A DNA stretch of 64,000 bases from Martelella sp. HB161492 (GTDB taxonomy: Bacteria; Pseudomonadota; Alphaproteobacteria; Rhizobiales; Rhizobiaceae): positions 1 through 64,000 of the forward strand of contig NZ_JAATVV010000006.1 of NCBI RefSeq assembly GCF_013184775.1, read 5' to 3'. The notes below the pieces were generated by a model. It worked only from the letters and a program-made list of their open reading frames with translations, made no database searches and was not told where the DNA came from. Position 1 is the stretch's first letter; the number at the start of each line of letters is the position of its first letter. Below, in pieces: positions 8,701 to 17,823 of this stretch. The translations under genes were made by a program, and so were the position numbers.

Positions 8701-8735
8701 AACGCTTTTTCCGAATACTTCCCCGAAAAAGCGTT
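8701..8735 (-). promoter_or_regulatory. operator-like inverted repeat upstream of repA
   Basis: AACGCTTTTTC (8701-8711) and GAAAAAGCGTT (8725-8735) are a perfect 11-bp inverted repeat with a 13-base centre. They lie just downstream of a candidate minus-strand promoter. RepA with RepB represses its own operon at such long dyads near the start site, so this is the best operator candidate. Confidence 0.65.
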
Positions 8736-8736
8736 A

Positions 8737-8766
8737 TTAGTATGGACCGATTCGCGACGTAGACAA
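8737..8766 (-). promoter_or_regulatory. candidate repA promoter
   Basis: On the minus strand, TTGTCT (complement of 8761-8766) and TACTAA (complement of 8737-8742) are separated by 18 bases. Transcription would start inside the inverted repeat at 8701-8735, a layout suited to autorepression. Confidence 0.5.
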
Positions 8767-9262
8767 GATATTTTTAGTTAACGAAACCTTAACGCCGTTT
8801 CGCGCCTGTCTCCAGATATTTCGCGCGTCCCAAGGCGGTCGTGTGTGCGGATCCGCTGGCGATTGCCCCGCGCCCGAAATGCCCCGTTCCATTGTCGCGG
8901 CGTTTTCCTTAAATGCTTGATAATACGACGGATAAACCCGTTTTGTACGGCTGGCAATCATCGGGGTGGCGTGATGCGGGCGAAATCGGGCGGCGCGTTT
9001 CATCTATCGGCCCGGTCCGGCGCCGGACGCGATCGTATCGCCACGGTGAAGACGGCGGGCCGACAGCCGGACCGGACATGGCGATGACACGGCTGCTTTG
9101 GCGAGCTCGGCATCGATCGCTCGATGGCGCGGGGGCACCGATCAGGCGGGGCGTTCGAGCGTCCCCCGGTGCCTGAGCGAAATCATTTGCCGCGCATTTT
9201 TCTGTCGGCTCTGCTATCAAGGCCGCCCGTGGAATGGGTGGCGACAGATCGGAGAGGGCTTA
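8767..9262. other. intergenic upstream of repA and the DSD1-type gene
   Basis: This 500-bp region contains a second parS-like 16-mer at 8943-8958 (TTGTACGGCTGGCAAT) and AT-rich sequence next to the repA promoter. A GGAGAGG ribosome site (9251-9257) lies at the right end. Small open frames here have no ribosome sites or family resemblance. Confidence 0.5.
8943..8958. other. parS-like site 2 (upstream of repA)
   Basis: TTGTACGGCTGGCAAT shares 13 of 16 bases with the candidate at 7443-7458 and keeps the TACGGCTG core. It differs from the repABC parS consensus at three fixed positions. It may be a degenerate or secondary RepB site. Confidence 0.35.
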
Positions 9263-10384
9263 ATGATCGAGGCAACGGAAACACCGGCACTGGTTCTGGA
9301 TATACAGCGCCTGAATAAAAACGCCGCCCGGATGGCGGCGCGCATTGCGTCATGCGATGTCGGCCTGCGCCCGCATATGAAAACCGCCAAGTCGATCGAT
9401 GTCGCCCGCGCCGTGCTTGGCGCCGATAAGGGGCCGATCACGGTGTCCACGTTGAAAGAAGCCGAATATTTTGCCCGGGCCGGGTTTGACGACATTCTCT
9501 ATGCCGTCGCGATCGTGCCGGCCAAGCTTGATCATGTGAAGCGGATCCAGCGCGAGACCGGCGCCCGGCTGCTGCTGACCACCGACAGCGTGGCGGCGGC
9601 CGAAGCGCTTGTCGCGGCAGCGGGGGAGGGGAGGGAGGCGCTGCAATGCCTGATCGAGATCGATTGCGGCGAACACAGGAGCGGCGTTGCGCCAGCCAGT
9701 CCCGCCCTTGCCGAAATCGCGGCAACTCTTGCTGCGCGTGAGGGGCTGCTTGGCGGTGTGATGACCCATGCCGGCCATTCCTATGGCACCGACAGTATCG
9801 AGGCCATTGCCGATATTGCCGAGATCGAGCGCCGTGCCGCAGTCGACAGTGCCGCGATGATCCGCGCAGCCGGACTTGCCTGCCCGGTTGTCAGTATCGG
9901 CTCAACGCCGACCATCCTGCATGCGCGCAGCCTTGAGGGGATCACCGAAGCGCGCTGCGGCATCTATATGTTCTGGGATCTGGCGCAATATTCGCGCGGC
10001 ATGTGCGGGCTGGACGATATTGCCGTTTCCGTGCTGGCGACGGTGATCGGCCATAACCCGCAAGCCGGGTCGATGGTCATCGATGCCGGAGCACTGGCGC
10101 TTTCCAAGGATATTGGCGCCAATCGTTTCATGCCAGATGTCGGTTACGGCATCGTCTGCGATTGTGCAACGCTTCAGCCGATCGGTGATCTCCGCGTTGC
10201 CAACGTTCATCAGGAACACGGAACGGTTCCGGTTTCTGACCCGGCACTGTTCTCGCAGCTGCCGATCGGCAAGAGGGTCCGCATCCTGCCCAATCACGCC
10301 TGCATGACCTGCGCCGCCTATGACCGCTACCATCTCACTGGTGCGAAGGCGGGAATGACCTGGAGCAGGATCAATGGCTGGTGA
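9263..10384 (+). CDS. PLP-dependent D-threonine aldolase / D-serine dehydratase family enzyme
   Basis: A 373-residue fold-type III PLP enzyme with an alanine-racemase-like N-terminal barrel. The cofactor lysine is in RPHMKTAKS (about residue 39). The C-terminal metal-binding motif PNHACMTCAAYD (about 343) holds the His and Cys that bind zinc or manganese in this family. Known members cleave D-3-hydroxy-amino acids to glycine and an aldehyde, or deaminate D-serine; which applies here cannot be read from sequence. The start at 9263 follows GGAGAGG by five bases. It stands alone between the plasmid core and the catabolic block, and its relation to either is unclear. Confidence 0.87.
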   Translation: MIEATETPALVLDIQRLNKNAARMAARIASCDVGLRPHMKTAKSIDVARAVLGADKGPITVSTLKEAEYFARAGFDDILYAVAIVPAKLDHVKRIQRETGARLLLTTDSVAAAEALVAAAGEGREALQCLIEIDCGEHRSGVAPASPALAEIAATLAAREGLLGGVMTHAGHSYGTDSIEAIADIAEIERRAAVDSAAMIRAAGLACPVVSIGSTPTILHARSLEGITEARCGIYMFWDLAQYSRGMCGLDDIAVSVLATVIGHNPQAGSMVIDAGALALSKDIGANRFMPDVGYGIVCDCATLQPIGDLRVANVHQEHGTVPVSDPALFSQLPIGKRVRILPNHACMTCAAYDRYHLTGAKAGMTWSRINGW

Positions 10385-10536
10385 GCGGGGCAACGTGCGT
10401 TTCAAGGCCTGGCCTGCACCCAAGAAACAGATTTCAGATGGCTGCTTGATCGGTTTTTGATCGTGAAATCATCATCTTGACCTGCATGTGTGGTGTGTCA
10501 GGCGGTCGCATCACAGCCATAAGGTGAAATTGGCTA

Positions 10537-10581
10537 TTGACAATAAATGGAACGTTCCATTATGTGGTTGGAACGTTCCAA
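10537..10581 (+). promoter_or_regulatory. promoter with twin LacI-type operators for the catabolic block
   Basis: A perfect -35 TTGACA (10537-10542) and -10 TTATGT (10560-10565) are 17 bases apart. Two perfect 14-bp palindromes overlap this promoter: ATGGAACGTTCCAT (10547-10560), in the spacer up to the first -10 base, and TTGGAACGTTCCAA (10568-10581), over the start region. Their centres are exactly 21 bp apart, two helical turns, placing both on one DNA face. The ACGT centre is typical of LacI-family sites. The LacI regulator encoded at 22094 is the likely ligand; AACGTTCC recurs at 22084-22091 just before its start. Confidence 0.75.
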
Positions 10582-10659
10582 CAGCAGAGAGGAAGATGCT
10601 GTTCGGGCTTGAAAAAAACTGATGCTGCAAACCATGCCAGCATGACCGGGAGGAGCCAG

Positions 10660-12231
10660 ATGGACAAGATTGTCACGGCCGCCAAGGCGGCCGCGCGAAT
10701 TCATGACGGTGCCATTGTGACGGTGTCGTCGTCTTCGGCGCTTGGCTGCCCCGATGCCGTGCTTGCTGCGATCGGCGCCCGTTTCGATGCCGAGAGCCAT
10801 CCCCGCGATCTGACCACGATCCATCCGATCGCCGCAGGCGACATGTATGGTGTCAGGGGTGTCGATCATATCGCCAAAGATGGTCTGCTCCGCCGTATTC
10901 TCGGCGGTTCCTATCCGTCCGGCCCATCATCCAAGCCGATGCCGGAGATCTGGAAGATGATCGTCGAGAACCGTGTTGCCGCCTATAACGTCCCTTCCGG
11001 CATTCTCTTTGACATGAACCGCGAGGCAGCGGCCAGCCGGCCTGGTGTGCTGACGAAGGTCGGGCTCGGCACCTTTGTCGATCCGCTTCGCCAGGGCTGT
11101 GCCATGAATGCGCTGGCGGCTGAGAGCCCGGTGGTCAAAAGGGTGACCTTCGAAGGTGATACCTGGCTGCATTTTCCCAATGTGACCCCGGATGTCGCGA
11201 TCCTGCGGGCAACAACCGCTGATGAGCACGGCAATCTCACCTATGAGCATGAGGGCGCCTATCTTGGCGGGCTGGAACAGGCCATCTGTGTCCGCAATCA
11301 CGGCGGACTGGTAATCGCCCAGGTGGAACGGGTGACGAAGCGCGGTTCGCTGCGCCCGCATGATGTGCGGGTGCCCGGTCATCTCGTCGATCTCATCATT
11401 GTTGATCCCGATCAGAAACAGACCTGTGAAACGCCCTATGATCCGGCGATCTCCGGACAGGTGATGCAGCCATGGTCGCATTTCGATCTGGCCGAACACG
11501 GCGTCGAAAAGATCATAGCGCGCCGGGCGGCAATGGAGCTGAAACCCGGCATGACCGCCAATCTCGGTTTTGGCATTTCCGCTCTGGTGCCGCGCATCCT
11601 GCTTGAGGAGGGCCATGCCGAGGCGGTCACCTGGGCGATCGAGCAGGGCGCCGTCGGCGGCATGCCGCTCACCGGCTTTGCCTTCGGCTGTGCGGCCAAT
11701 GCCGATGCCTTTGTCCCGTCGCCGCAGCAGTTCATCTTCTTCCAGGGCGGTGGCTTCGATGTTTCGTTCCTGTCCTTCCTCGAAGTGGATGTCGAAGGCA
11801 ATGTCAATGTCTCGAAACTCGGCAAGAAGCCCTATCTGACGGCGGGTTGCGGCGGATTTGTCGATATTGTCAGCGGCGCGCGGAAGCTGGTCTTTTCCGG
11901 CTGGTTCGAGGCGGGTGCGACGATCGCGCTTGATGATGACGGTATTCATGTGGCGGCGCCCGGAAAATTCACCAAGATGGTCGAAGCCGTCGAGCATGTG
12001 ACCTTTTCCGGCGCCAGGGCGCGCGAACTTGGCCAGGAGGTCATCTATGTCACCGAGCGCTGCGTCATGCGGCTTGGCGATGACGGCCTCGTGGCAACCG
12101 AAATCATGCCGGGGATCGACCCCGAACGTGATATCGCCGCCGCCTCCCACGGCCGGGTGAGGATCGCAGCCGATGCCGTGACCATGCCGCTTTCGCTCCT
12201 GGCCAGAGACAAGATGGGATGGGGCGCATGA
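10660..12231 (+). CDS. acyl-CoA:acetate/3-ketoacid CoA-transferase, fused subunits
   Basis: A 523-residue family I CoA-transferase in which alpha and beta subunits are joined, as in propionate CoA-transferase and YdiF. It moves CoA from acetyl-CoA or a similar donor to a carboxylic acid. The catalytic glutamate that forms the glutamyl-CoA thioester is E328 in IEQGAVGGMP. N-terminal Gly-rich loops (about 60-90) belong to the alpha half. The start at 10660 follows GGGAGGAG by four bases; a longer frame would run back into the promoter. It is first in the operon and overlaps the enoyl-CoA hydratase gene by 4 bp, so its product probably goes straight to that enzyme. Confidence 0.9.
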   Translation: MDKIVTAAKAAARIHDGAIVTVSSSSALGCPDAVLAAIGARFDAESHPRDLTTIHPIAAGDMYGVRGVDHIAKDGLLRRILGGSYPSGPSSKPMPEIWKMIVENRVAAYNVPSGILFDMNREAAASRPGVLTKVGLGTFVDPLRQGCAMNALAAESPVVKRVTFEGDTWLHFPNVTPDVAILRATTADEHGNLTYEHEGAYLGGLEQAICVRNHGGLVIAQVERVTKRGSLRPHDVRVPGHLVDLIIVDPDQKQTCETPYDPAISGQVMQPWSHFDLAEHGVEKIIARRAAMELKPGMTANLGFGISALVPRILLEEGHAEAVTWAIEQGAVGGMPLTGFAFGCAANADAFVPSPQQFIFFQGGGFDVSFLSFLEVDVEGNVNVSKLGKKPYLTAGCGGFVDIVSGARKLVFSGWFEAGATIALDDDGIHVAAPGKFTKMVEAVEHVTFSGARARELGQEVIYVTERCVMRLGDDGLVATEIMPGIDPERDIAAASHGRVRIAADAVTMPLSLLARDKMGWGA

Positions 12232-12995
12232 GCCAGGTCCATTTGATCCGCGACGGTCAGGTCGCCGAGCTCCGGCTCGACAATCAGGCCAAGATGAATG
12301 CCTTCACCGTAGAGATGCTCGGCGCGCTTGCCGCGCATCTGGAGGTGATCGAGCGTGACGCGACGATCCGCGCAGTGATGCTGACCGGGGCAGGGGAGCG
12401 TGCCTTTTGCACCGGCGCCGATATCGAGGGCTGGGGCGGGCTGCAACCGGCGGAATTTGCCCGTTTCTGGGTGCGTGACGGCCACCGGATTTTCGACCGG
12501 CTGGCGCGGCTTTCCAAGCCGAGTGTGGCGGTCATCAACGGCTATGCCTTTGGCGGCGGGCTGGAACTGGCCTCGGCCTGCGATATCCGCGTCATGGCGA
12601 CGGGCGCCGCGCTGGCATTGCCGGAAGCCGGTGTCGGCATCGTGCCCGGCTGGGGCGGTACCCAGCGTCTGTTGCGGCTGATGCCGGAACCGATGGTCAA
12701 GGAAATGGCGCTGTTCGGCAACCGCATCAAGGCCGATCGCGCACTTGCATCCGGCTATGTCGCCGCCGTTGCCGATGATCCTCGCGCGGCGGCACAAAAG
12801 CTCCTCGAGCGCGCCGTCGCCCTTTCGCCGCGCGCCCAGGAGATCGCCAAATCGATGATCCATGCGGCGGCGAACGAGGATCGCGGCGCCATGGTCGAGG
12901 CGCTTGGCAGTGCGGCAATCGCCGCCTCCAGTGACCGGGCCGAAGGCGTTGCCGCCTTCCGCGAAAAACGCAAACCGCAATTTTCAGGTGAGTGA
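12228..12995 (+). CDS. enoyl-CoA hydratase/isomerase family protein
   Basis: A 255-residue crotonase-fold protein. The oxyanion loop CTGADIEGW (about 61-69) and helix NGYAFGGGLELA (about 104-115) are typical. Two acidic residues, E113 and E133, are spaced as the catalytic pair of true enoyl-CoA hydratases, so hydration of a 2-enoyl-CoA is likely. The ATG at 12228 overlaps the CoA-transferase stop (ATGA), indicating translational coupling. With the CoA-transferase before and an aldehyde dehydrogenase after it, it probably acts on a CoA ester made from an oxidised alcohol. Substrate unknown. Confidence 0.9.
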   Translation: MSQVHLIRDGQVAELRLDNQAKMNAFTVEMLGALAAHLEVIERDATIRAVMLTGAGERAFCTGADIEGWGGLQPAEFARFWVRDGHRIFDRLARLSKPSVAVINGYAFGGGLELASACDIRVMATGAALALPEAGVGIVPGWGGTQRLLRLMPEPMVKEMALFGNRIKADRALASGYVAAVADDPRAAAQKLLERAVALSPRAQEIAKSMIHAAANEDRGAMVEALGSAAIAASSDRAEGVAAFREKRKPQFSGE

Positions 12996-13000
12996 GTGCG

Positions 13001-14527
13001 ATGAAAGATTTCAACATCATTTCCGACCAAACCGTCGCCATGCCGCAGCTTCCCTATGCCGCGCGGCACTTTATCAATGGCAGCCATGAAGACAGCGTCG
13101 ACGGCGCGACCTCCGATCGCCTGTCCCCCTCCCATGGCGTTCTGGTAAGCCGCGCGGCAAAGGGTTCCAGAGCGGATGCCGAGCGCGCCATTGCAGCGGC
13201 ACGCAGCGCTTTTGATGACGGTCGCTGGAGCCGGCTTTCCGGCAAGGAGCGGGCGGCCGTGCTGCTCAGGGTTGCGGATCTGATCGAGCAGAATGCCGAG
13301 ACGCTGGCCGTGTTCGAAACGCTTGAAAGCGGCAAGCCGATCACCCAGTCGCGCAATGAATGCGGCGGTGCAGCCGATCTGTGGCGCTATGCGGCGGCAC
13401 TCGCCCGCACCACCCATGGCGACAGTCACAACGGGCTCGGCGCTGATATTCTGAATGTGGTGCTGAAGGAACCGATCGGCGTCGTTTCCATCATCACGCC
13501 ATGGAATTTCCCCTTCTGGATCCTGAGCCAGAAACTGCCTTTCGCGCTGGCGGCGGGCTGTACCTGCGTGGTCAAGCCTTCGGAAATCACCCCGACGACA
13601 ACGGCGATGCTGGCTGAGATGCTGGCCGAGGCCGGACTGCCGGAAGGGGTTTGCAATATCGTGCTCGGTTTCGGTGATCCCGTGGGGGCCGTGCTTTCGA
13701 GCCACAATCATGTCGATATGGTGAGCTTCACCGGTTCAACGGCGGTCGGCAAGCGGATCACCAAGACGGCGGGCGATACGCTGAAAAAGGTGGCGCTGGA
13801 ACTCGGCGGCAAGAACCCGCAGGCCGTGTTCGCCGATGCGGATCTCGAAAGTGCCGCCGATGCGGTGACCTTCGGCATCTATTTCAACGTCGGCCAGTGC
13901 TGCAATTCATCAAGCCGTCTGATCGTTCATGAAGATATCGCCGATGCCTTTGTCGCCCGCGTGGTCGAACTGTCGCGCAAGGTCGCCTTCGGCAATCCGA
14001 TGCATGACGATACCCAGGTCGGCGCAATCGTCTCGCGCGCGCATCAGCAGAAGATTGCCGCCTATGTCGCCGGTGCGATTGAAGAGGGCGCCGAGATCTG
14101 CATTGGCGGTGAAGGTCTGGCCGTTCCAGGCCTTGGCGACCAGTTCTACCTGCCTACGGTTGTGCGCGGTGTCACGCCTGATATGGCGATCGCCCGCGAG
14201 GAAGTGTTCGGTCCGGTGCTTTCGGTGCTGACCTTCCGTACCCTTGACGAAGCCATCACCCTTGCCAATGATGCCAGTTTCGGCCTTTCGGCAGGGGTCT
14301 GGAGCGAGAATGTCCACACCTGCCTCGAATTTGGCCGCCGCGTTCAGGCGGGAACCGTCTGGACCAATAGCTGGATGGACGGCTTCCCCGAAGTAACCTT
14401 CGGTGGCATGAAGGAATCCGGGCAGGGGAGGGAGATCGGAAGCTACGGCTTCGAGGAATTCCTGGAGGTGAAATCACTTGTCATGCGGATCGGGCGGACA
14501 CGTACGCCCTGGGTGCGTGACGACTGA
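13001..14527 (+). CDS. NAD(P)-dependent aldehyde dehydrogenase
   Basis: A 508-residue enzyme of the ALDH superfamily, closest in style to betaine or gamma-aminobutyraldehyde dehydrogenases. It oxidises an aldehyde to the acid. The general base E267 lies in [10 protein letters not shown] and the nucleophile C301 in [12 protein letters not shown]. The nucleotide site ITPWNFPFW and [11 protein letters not shown] are intact. The ATG at 13001 is preceded by AGGTGA at nine bases; a GTG at 12992 would overlap the upstream stop and is less likely. It follows the hydratase by 5 bp. The GMC choline-dehydrogenase-like protein at 20453 is a plausible source of its aldehyde. Confidence 0.92.
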   Translation: MKDFNIISDQTVAMPQLPYAARHFINGSHEDSVDGATSDRLSPSHGVLVSRAAKGSRADAERAIAAARSAFDDGRWSRLSGKERAAVLLRVADLIEQNAETLAVFETLESGKPITQSRNECGGAADLWRYAAALARTTHGDSHNGLGADILNVVLKEPIGVVSIITPWNFPFWILSQKLPFALAAGCTCVVKPSEITPTTTAMLAEMLAEAGLPEGVCNIVLGFGDPVGAVLSSHNHVDMVSFTGSTAVGKRITKTAGDTLKKVALELGGKNPQAVFADADLESAADAVTFGIYFNVGQCCNSSSRLIVHEDIADAFVARVVELSRKVAFGNPMHDDTQVGAIVSRAHQQKIAAYVAGAIEEGAEICIGGEGLAVPGLGDQFYLPTVVRGVTPDMAIAREEVFGPVLSVLTFRTLDEAITLANDASFGLSAGVWSENVHTCLEFGRRVQAGTVWTNSWMDGFPEVTFGGMKESGQGREIGSYGFEEFLEVKSLVMRIGRTRTPWVRDD

Positions 14528-14676
14528 GAGACCTTGCGGCGCATCGGGCGGAATGGGTGGAGGCCCTTAATCCGGCATATGATGCGTTCAGGAGGAGGTC
14601 CGGACCATCCGGCGATGACATGTCGTTGCCGGAGGGGCCGGGAGAGAGACCACGCACATTCAAGGAGGAGGAATTT

Positions 14677-15933
14677 ATGCGTAGGTTCAATTTTGTGAAG
14701 ACATCGGCTTTGACGGTTGCGCTTCTGGCAGGAGCGTCGATGGCGCATGCCGAAGATGTGGAGGTCCTGCACTGGTGGACCTCCGGCGGCGAGGCTGCGG
14801 CACTCAACGTGCTGAAGGATGATCTGGCCGCTCAGGGTATCGGCTGGGTCGATATGCCGGTTGCCGGCGGCGGCGGCGAGGCGGCCATGACGACGCTTCG
14901 CGCCCGCGTGACGGCTGGCGACCCGCCGACGGCCGTGCAGATGCTCGGTTTCGACATTCAGGACTGGGCCGAGCTTGGCGCCCTTGCCAATCTCGACGAG
15001 GTTGCCAATGCCGAAGGCTGGGATGGGGTCGTGCCGGAGGCGCTGCAGCGCTTCTCGAAATATGACGGCCACTGGATTGCCGCCCCGGTCAATGTCCATT
15101 CGACCAACTGGGTCTGGGCCAACAAGAAGGTGCTGGATGAACTCGGCATTGCCCAGCCGCAGAGCTGGGACGAGTTTGTTGCCGCCATGCAGAAGGTCAA
15201 GGACAGCGGCAAGACCGCGCTGGCGCATGGCGGACAGGCCTGGCAGGACGCGACCCTGTTTGACGGCGTCGTGCTTTCCGTCGGCGGCGTCGATTTCTAC
15301 AAGAAGGCGCTGATCGATCTCGACCCGGAAGCGCTTGGTTCCGACCAGATGAAGGAAGTCTTCGACCGCATGACCGTGCTGCGCGGTTTTGTCGATGACA
15401 ATTTCTCCGGCCGTGACTGGAACCTGGCCTCGGCCATGGTGATCAATGGCGATGCCGCCTTCCAGATCATGGGCGACTGGGCCAAGGGCGAATTCCTGAA
15501 AGCCGGTGACGTACCGGATCAGGACTTCCTGTGCTTTCGCGTTCCCGGAACCGCCGGCATGGTCAGCTTCAATTCCGACCAGTTTGCCATGTTCAAGGTG
15601 AAGGATCCGGCGGCCCAGGACGCGCAGAAGGCCATGGCCAGCGCGATCATGTCGCCGAAATTCCAGTCGGCCTTCAACGTGGTCAAGGGGTCGGTCCCGG
15701 CCCGCACCGATGTGCCCAATGATGCCTTCGATGCCTGCGGCAAGAAAGGGATGGCGGATCTGGCGGAAGCCTCTGCCAATGGCACGCTGGTCGGTTCCAT
15801 GGCCCATGGCCACGCCAACCGCGCAGCGGTGAAGAACGCCATGTATGACGTCATCACCGCCCAGTTCAACGGCGAGTATGATTCCGCCACGGCCGTTCAG
15901 GAACTGGTAACCGCCGTTCAGGACGCCCAGTGA
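14677..15933 (+). CDS. sugar ABC transporter substrate-binding protein (CUT1)
   Basis: A 418-residue periplasmic binding protein of solute-binding family 1. A clear signal peptide ends at SMAHA-ED (about residue 25). The mature start [15 protein letters not shown] and motif [13 protein letters not shown] resemble glucose/mannose-type binding proteins of the carbohydrate uptake class 1. It should deliver a sugar or sugar-like ligand to the two permeases that follow. The start at 14677 is six to seven bases after AAGGAGGAGG, a very strong ribosome site. A GC-rich hairpin lies just after its stop, consistent with the binding protein being made in excess over the membrane subunits. Confidence 0.9.
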   Translation: MRRFNFVKTSALTVALLAGASMAHAEDVEVLHWWTSGGEAAALNVLKDDLAAQGIGWVDMPVAGGGGEAAMTTLRARVTAGDPPTAVQMLGFDIQDWAELGALANLDEVANAEGWDGVVPEALQRFSKYDGHWIAAPVNVHSTNWVWANKKVLDELGIAQPQSWDEFVAAMQKVKDSGKTALAHGGQAWQDATLFDGVVLSVGGVDFYKKALIDLDPEALGSDQMKEVFDRMTVLRGFVDDNFSGRDWNLASAMVINGDAAFQIMGDWAKGEFLKAGDVPDQDFLCFRVPGTAGMVSFNSDQFAMFKVKDPAAQDAQKAMASAIMSPKFQSAFNVVKGSVPARTDVPNDAFDACGKKGMADLAEASANGTLVGSMAHGHANRAAVKNAMYDVITAQFNGEYDSATAVQELVTAVQDAQ

Positions 15934-15941
15934 TGTGAACC

Positions 15942-15976
15942 GGGGCCGGCGGACTGGCTGAACCGCCGCCGGCTCC
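15942..15976 (+). terminator. intercistronic hairpin after the binding-protein gene
   Basis: GGGGCCGGCGG (15942-15952) pairs with CCGCCGGCTCC (15966-15976) over 11 bp with one G-U pair and a 13-base loop. There is no U-run, so it is more likely a partial terminator or 3' stabiliser of the upstream mRNA than a full stop. Confidence 0.55.
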
Positions 15977-16044
15977 AATCCCCAAAATGACGTCGCACGA
16001 TATCAACATGACATGACCGCAGCCTCTGCGGCCGAGGAGGAACC

Positions 16045-16941
16045 ATGGCGAGCCAAGCGTCCACGGTGGATCTGCGCACCCGCCTGCAGGAATGGATACC
16101 GAAGATCGTGCTGTCGCCCTCGATCGCGGCAATGCTGGTATTCGTTTACGGCTTCATCGCGCTCACGGTCTATTTGAGCTTTTCCAACTCGAAAATGCTG
16201 CCGAGCTATGACCTGATCGGTCTCACCAATTATGCCAAGCTGTTCCGGCTCAGCGCCTGGTGGACGGCGGTGACCAATCTCGCCATTTTCGCCAGCCTCT
16301 ACATCATCATCTGTACGGTGATCGGACTTGTGCTCGCCATTCTTCTGGATCAGCGCATCCGCGGCGAGGGTGTGTTGCGGCCGATCTATCTCTATCCGAT
16401 GGCGCTCAGCTTCATCGTCACCGGCACGGCGTGGAAATGGATCCTCGATCCTGGCATCGGCATCGAGCACACCATGCATCTCTGGGGTTTCGTGAATTTC
16501 CGCTTTGACTGGATCAAGAACCGCGACATGGCGATCTATACGGTGGTGATTGCCGCCGTGTGGCAGACATCGGGTTTCGTCATGGCAATGTTCCTGGCGG
16601 GCCTGCGCGGCATCGACAATGAGATCCTCAAGGCCGCCCAGATCGATGGCGCATCCAATTTCGCCCTCTACCGTCGCATCGTCATTCCGCTGCTGCGCCC
16701 CGCATTCCTGTCGTCCTTCGTCATTCTCGCGCATCTGGCGGTCAAATCCTATGACCTGATCATCGCGCTGACCGGCGGCGGGCCGGGACGGGCAACCGAA
16801 CTGCCGGCGACCTTCATGTACTCCTACACCTTTACCCGCAATTCCATGGGCATTGGTGCGGCCTCGGCGGTGATCATGCTGATGACGATTGCCGCGATCA
16901 TGGTGCCCTATCTCTATGCCGAACTGAAGGAGAAGAAATAA
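16045..16941 (+). CDS. sugar ABC transporter permease, MalF type
   Basis: A 298-residue inner-membrane permease with six predicted helices (about 25-45, 80-105, 115-135, 160-180, 215-235, 268-290). It carries the ATPase-docking EAA-type loop around 195-215 (LKAAQIDGASNFALYRRIVIPLL). It forms the channel with the next gene product. GAGGAGG precedes the ATG. The last base of its stop is the first base of the next start, so the two subunits are translationally coupled. Confidence 0.9.
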   Translation: MASQASTVDLRTRLQEWIPKIVLSPSIAAMLVFVYGFIALTVYLSFSNSKMLPSYDLIGLTNYAKLFRLSAWWTAVTNLAIFASLYIIICTVIGLVLAILLDQRIRGEGVLRPIYLYPMALSFIVTGTAWKWILDPGIGIEHTMHLWGFVNFRFDWIKNRDMAIYTVVIAAVWQTSGFVMAMFLAGLRGIDNEILKAAQIDGASNFALYRRIVIPLLRPAFLSSFVILAHLAVKSYDLIIALTGGGPGRATELPATFMYSYTFTRNSMGIGAASAVIMLMTIAAIMVPYLYAELKEKK

Positions 16942-17819
16942 TGGCCGCTGCCGAACAGAACACGGCCGTCAGAACCGGCCGTTTCACCCGGATCTTCATC
17001 TACGGCATCCTGCTGGCCTTTGCCGGTTTCTATCTGATGCCACTCTATGTGATGGTGTCGAATTCGCTGAAGCCGCTCGCCGAGATCACCGGCGGCAATA
17101 TGATGGCGCTGCCGCAGCATTATACGCTCGAACCCTGGTTGCAGGCCTGGTCGAAAGCTCAGATCGGTGTCGAACCGACGGGTCTCAGACCCTATTTCAT
17201 CAACTCGATCCTGATCGTGGTCCCGGCGGTCGCAATCTCGACCATTTTCGGGGCGCTGAATGGCTATGTGCTGACCAAATGGACCTTTCGCGGCCATCGG
17301 ATCGTGTTCGGCATGCTGTTGTTCTCCTGCTTCATCCCGTTCCAGATCGTGCTGATCCCGATGGCGACCGTGCTGGGCAAGCTCGGCCTTGCCGGATCGA
17401 TCCCCGGGCTGATCCTCGTCCATGTCGTCTATGGCATCGGCTTTACCACGCTCTATTACCGCAACTATTACGCCGCCTTTCCGACCGAACTGGTGCGTGC
17501 GGCGATGATCGATGGCGCCGGTTTCTTCCGCATCTTCTTCCGCATCATGCTGCCGGTCTCAGCCCCGATCACCGTGGTTTCGGTGATCTGGCAATTCACC
17601 AATATCTGGAACGACTTCCTGTTCGGTACCTCGTTTGGCGGCACCAGCCAGCCAATGACGGTGGCGCTCAACAATCTCGTTCAGTCATCAACGGGGGTGA
17701 AGGAATACAATGTTCACTTCGCCGGCGCGATCCTCGCCGCCCTTCCCACGCTTCTTGTCTATATCGTCGCCGGCCGCTTCTTCGTGCGTGGTCTGATGGC
17801 GGGTTCGGTCAAAGGATAA
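16941..17819 (+). CDS. sugar ABC transporter permease, MalG type
   Basis: A 292-residue permease with six membrane helices and the loop VRAAMIDGAGFFRIFFRIML (about 185-204) that contacts the ATPase. It is the second half of the CUT1 channel. It starts at TAATG shared with the preceding stop and ends 4 bp before the ATPase gene, so all three membrane-associated subunits are made from one message. Confidence 0.9.
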   Translation: MAAAEQNTAVRTGRFTRIFIYGILLAFAGFYLMPLYVMVSNSLKPLAEITGGNMMALPQHYTLEPWLQAWSKAQIGVEPTGLRPYFINSILIVVPAVAISTIFGALNGYVLTKWTFRGHRIVFGMLLFSCFIPFQIVLIPMATVLGKLGLAGSIPGLILVHVVYGIGFTTLYYRNYYAAFPTELVRAAMIDGAGFFRIFFRIMLPVSAPITVVSVIWQFTNIWNDFLFGTSFGGTSQPMTVALNNLVQSSTGVKEYNVHFAGAILAALPTLLVYIVAGRFFVRGLMAGSVKG

Positions 17820-17823
17820 TCCG

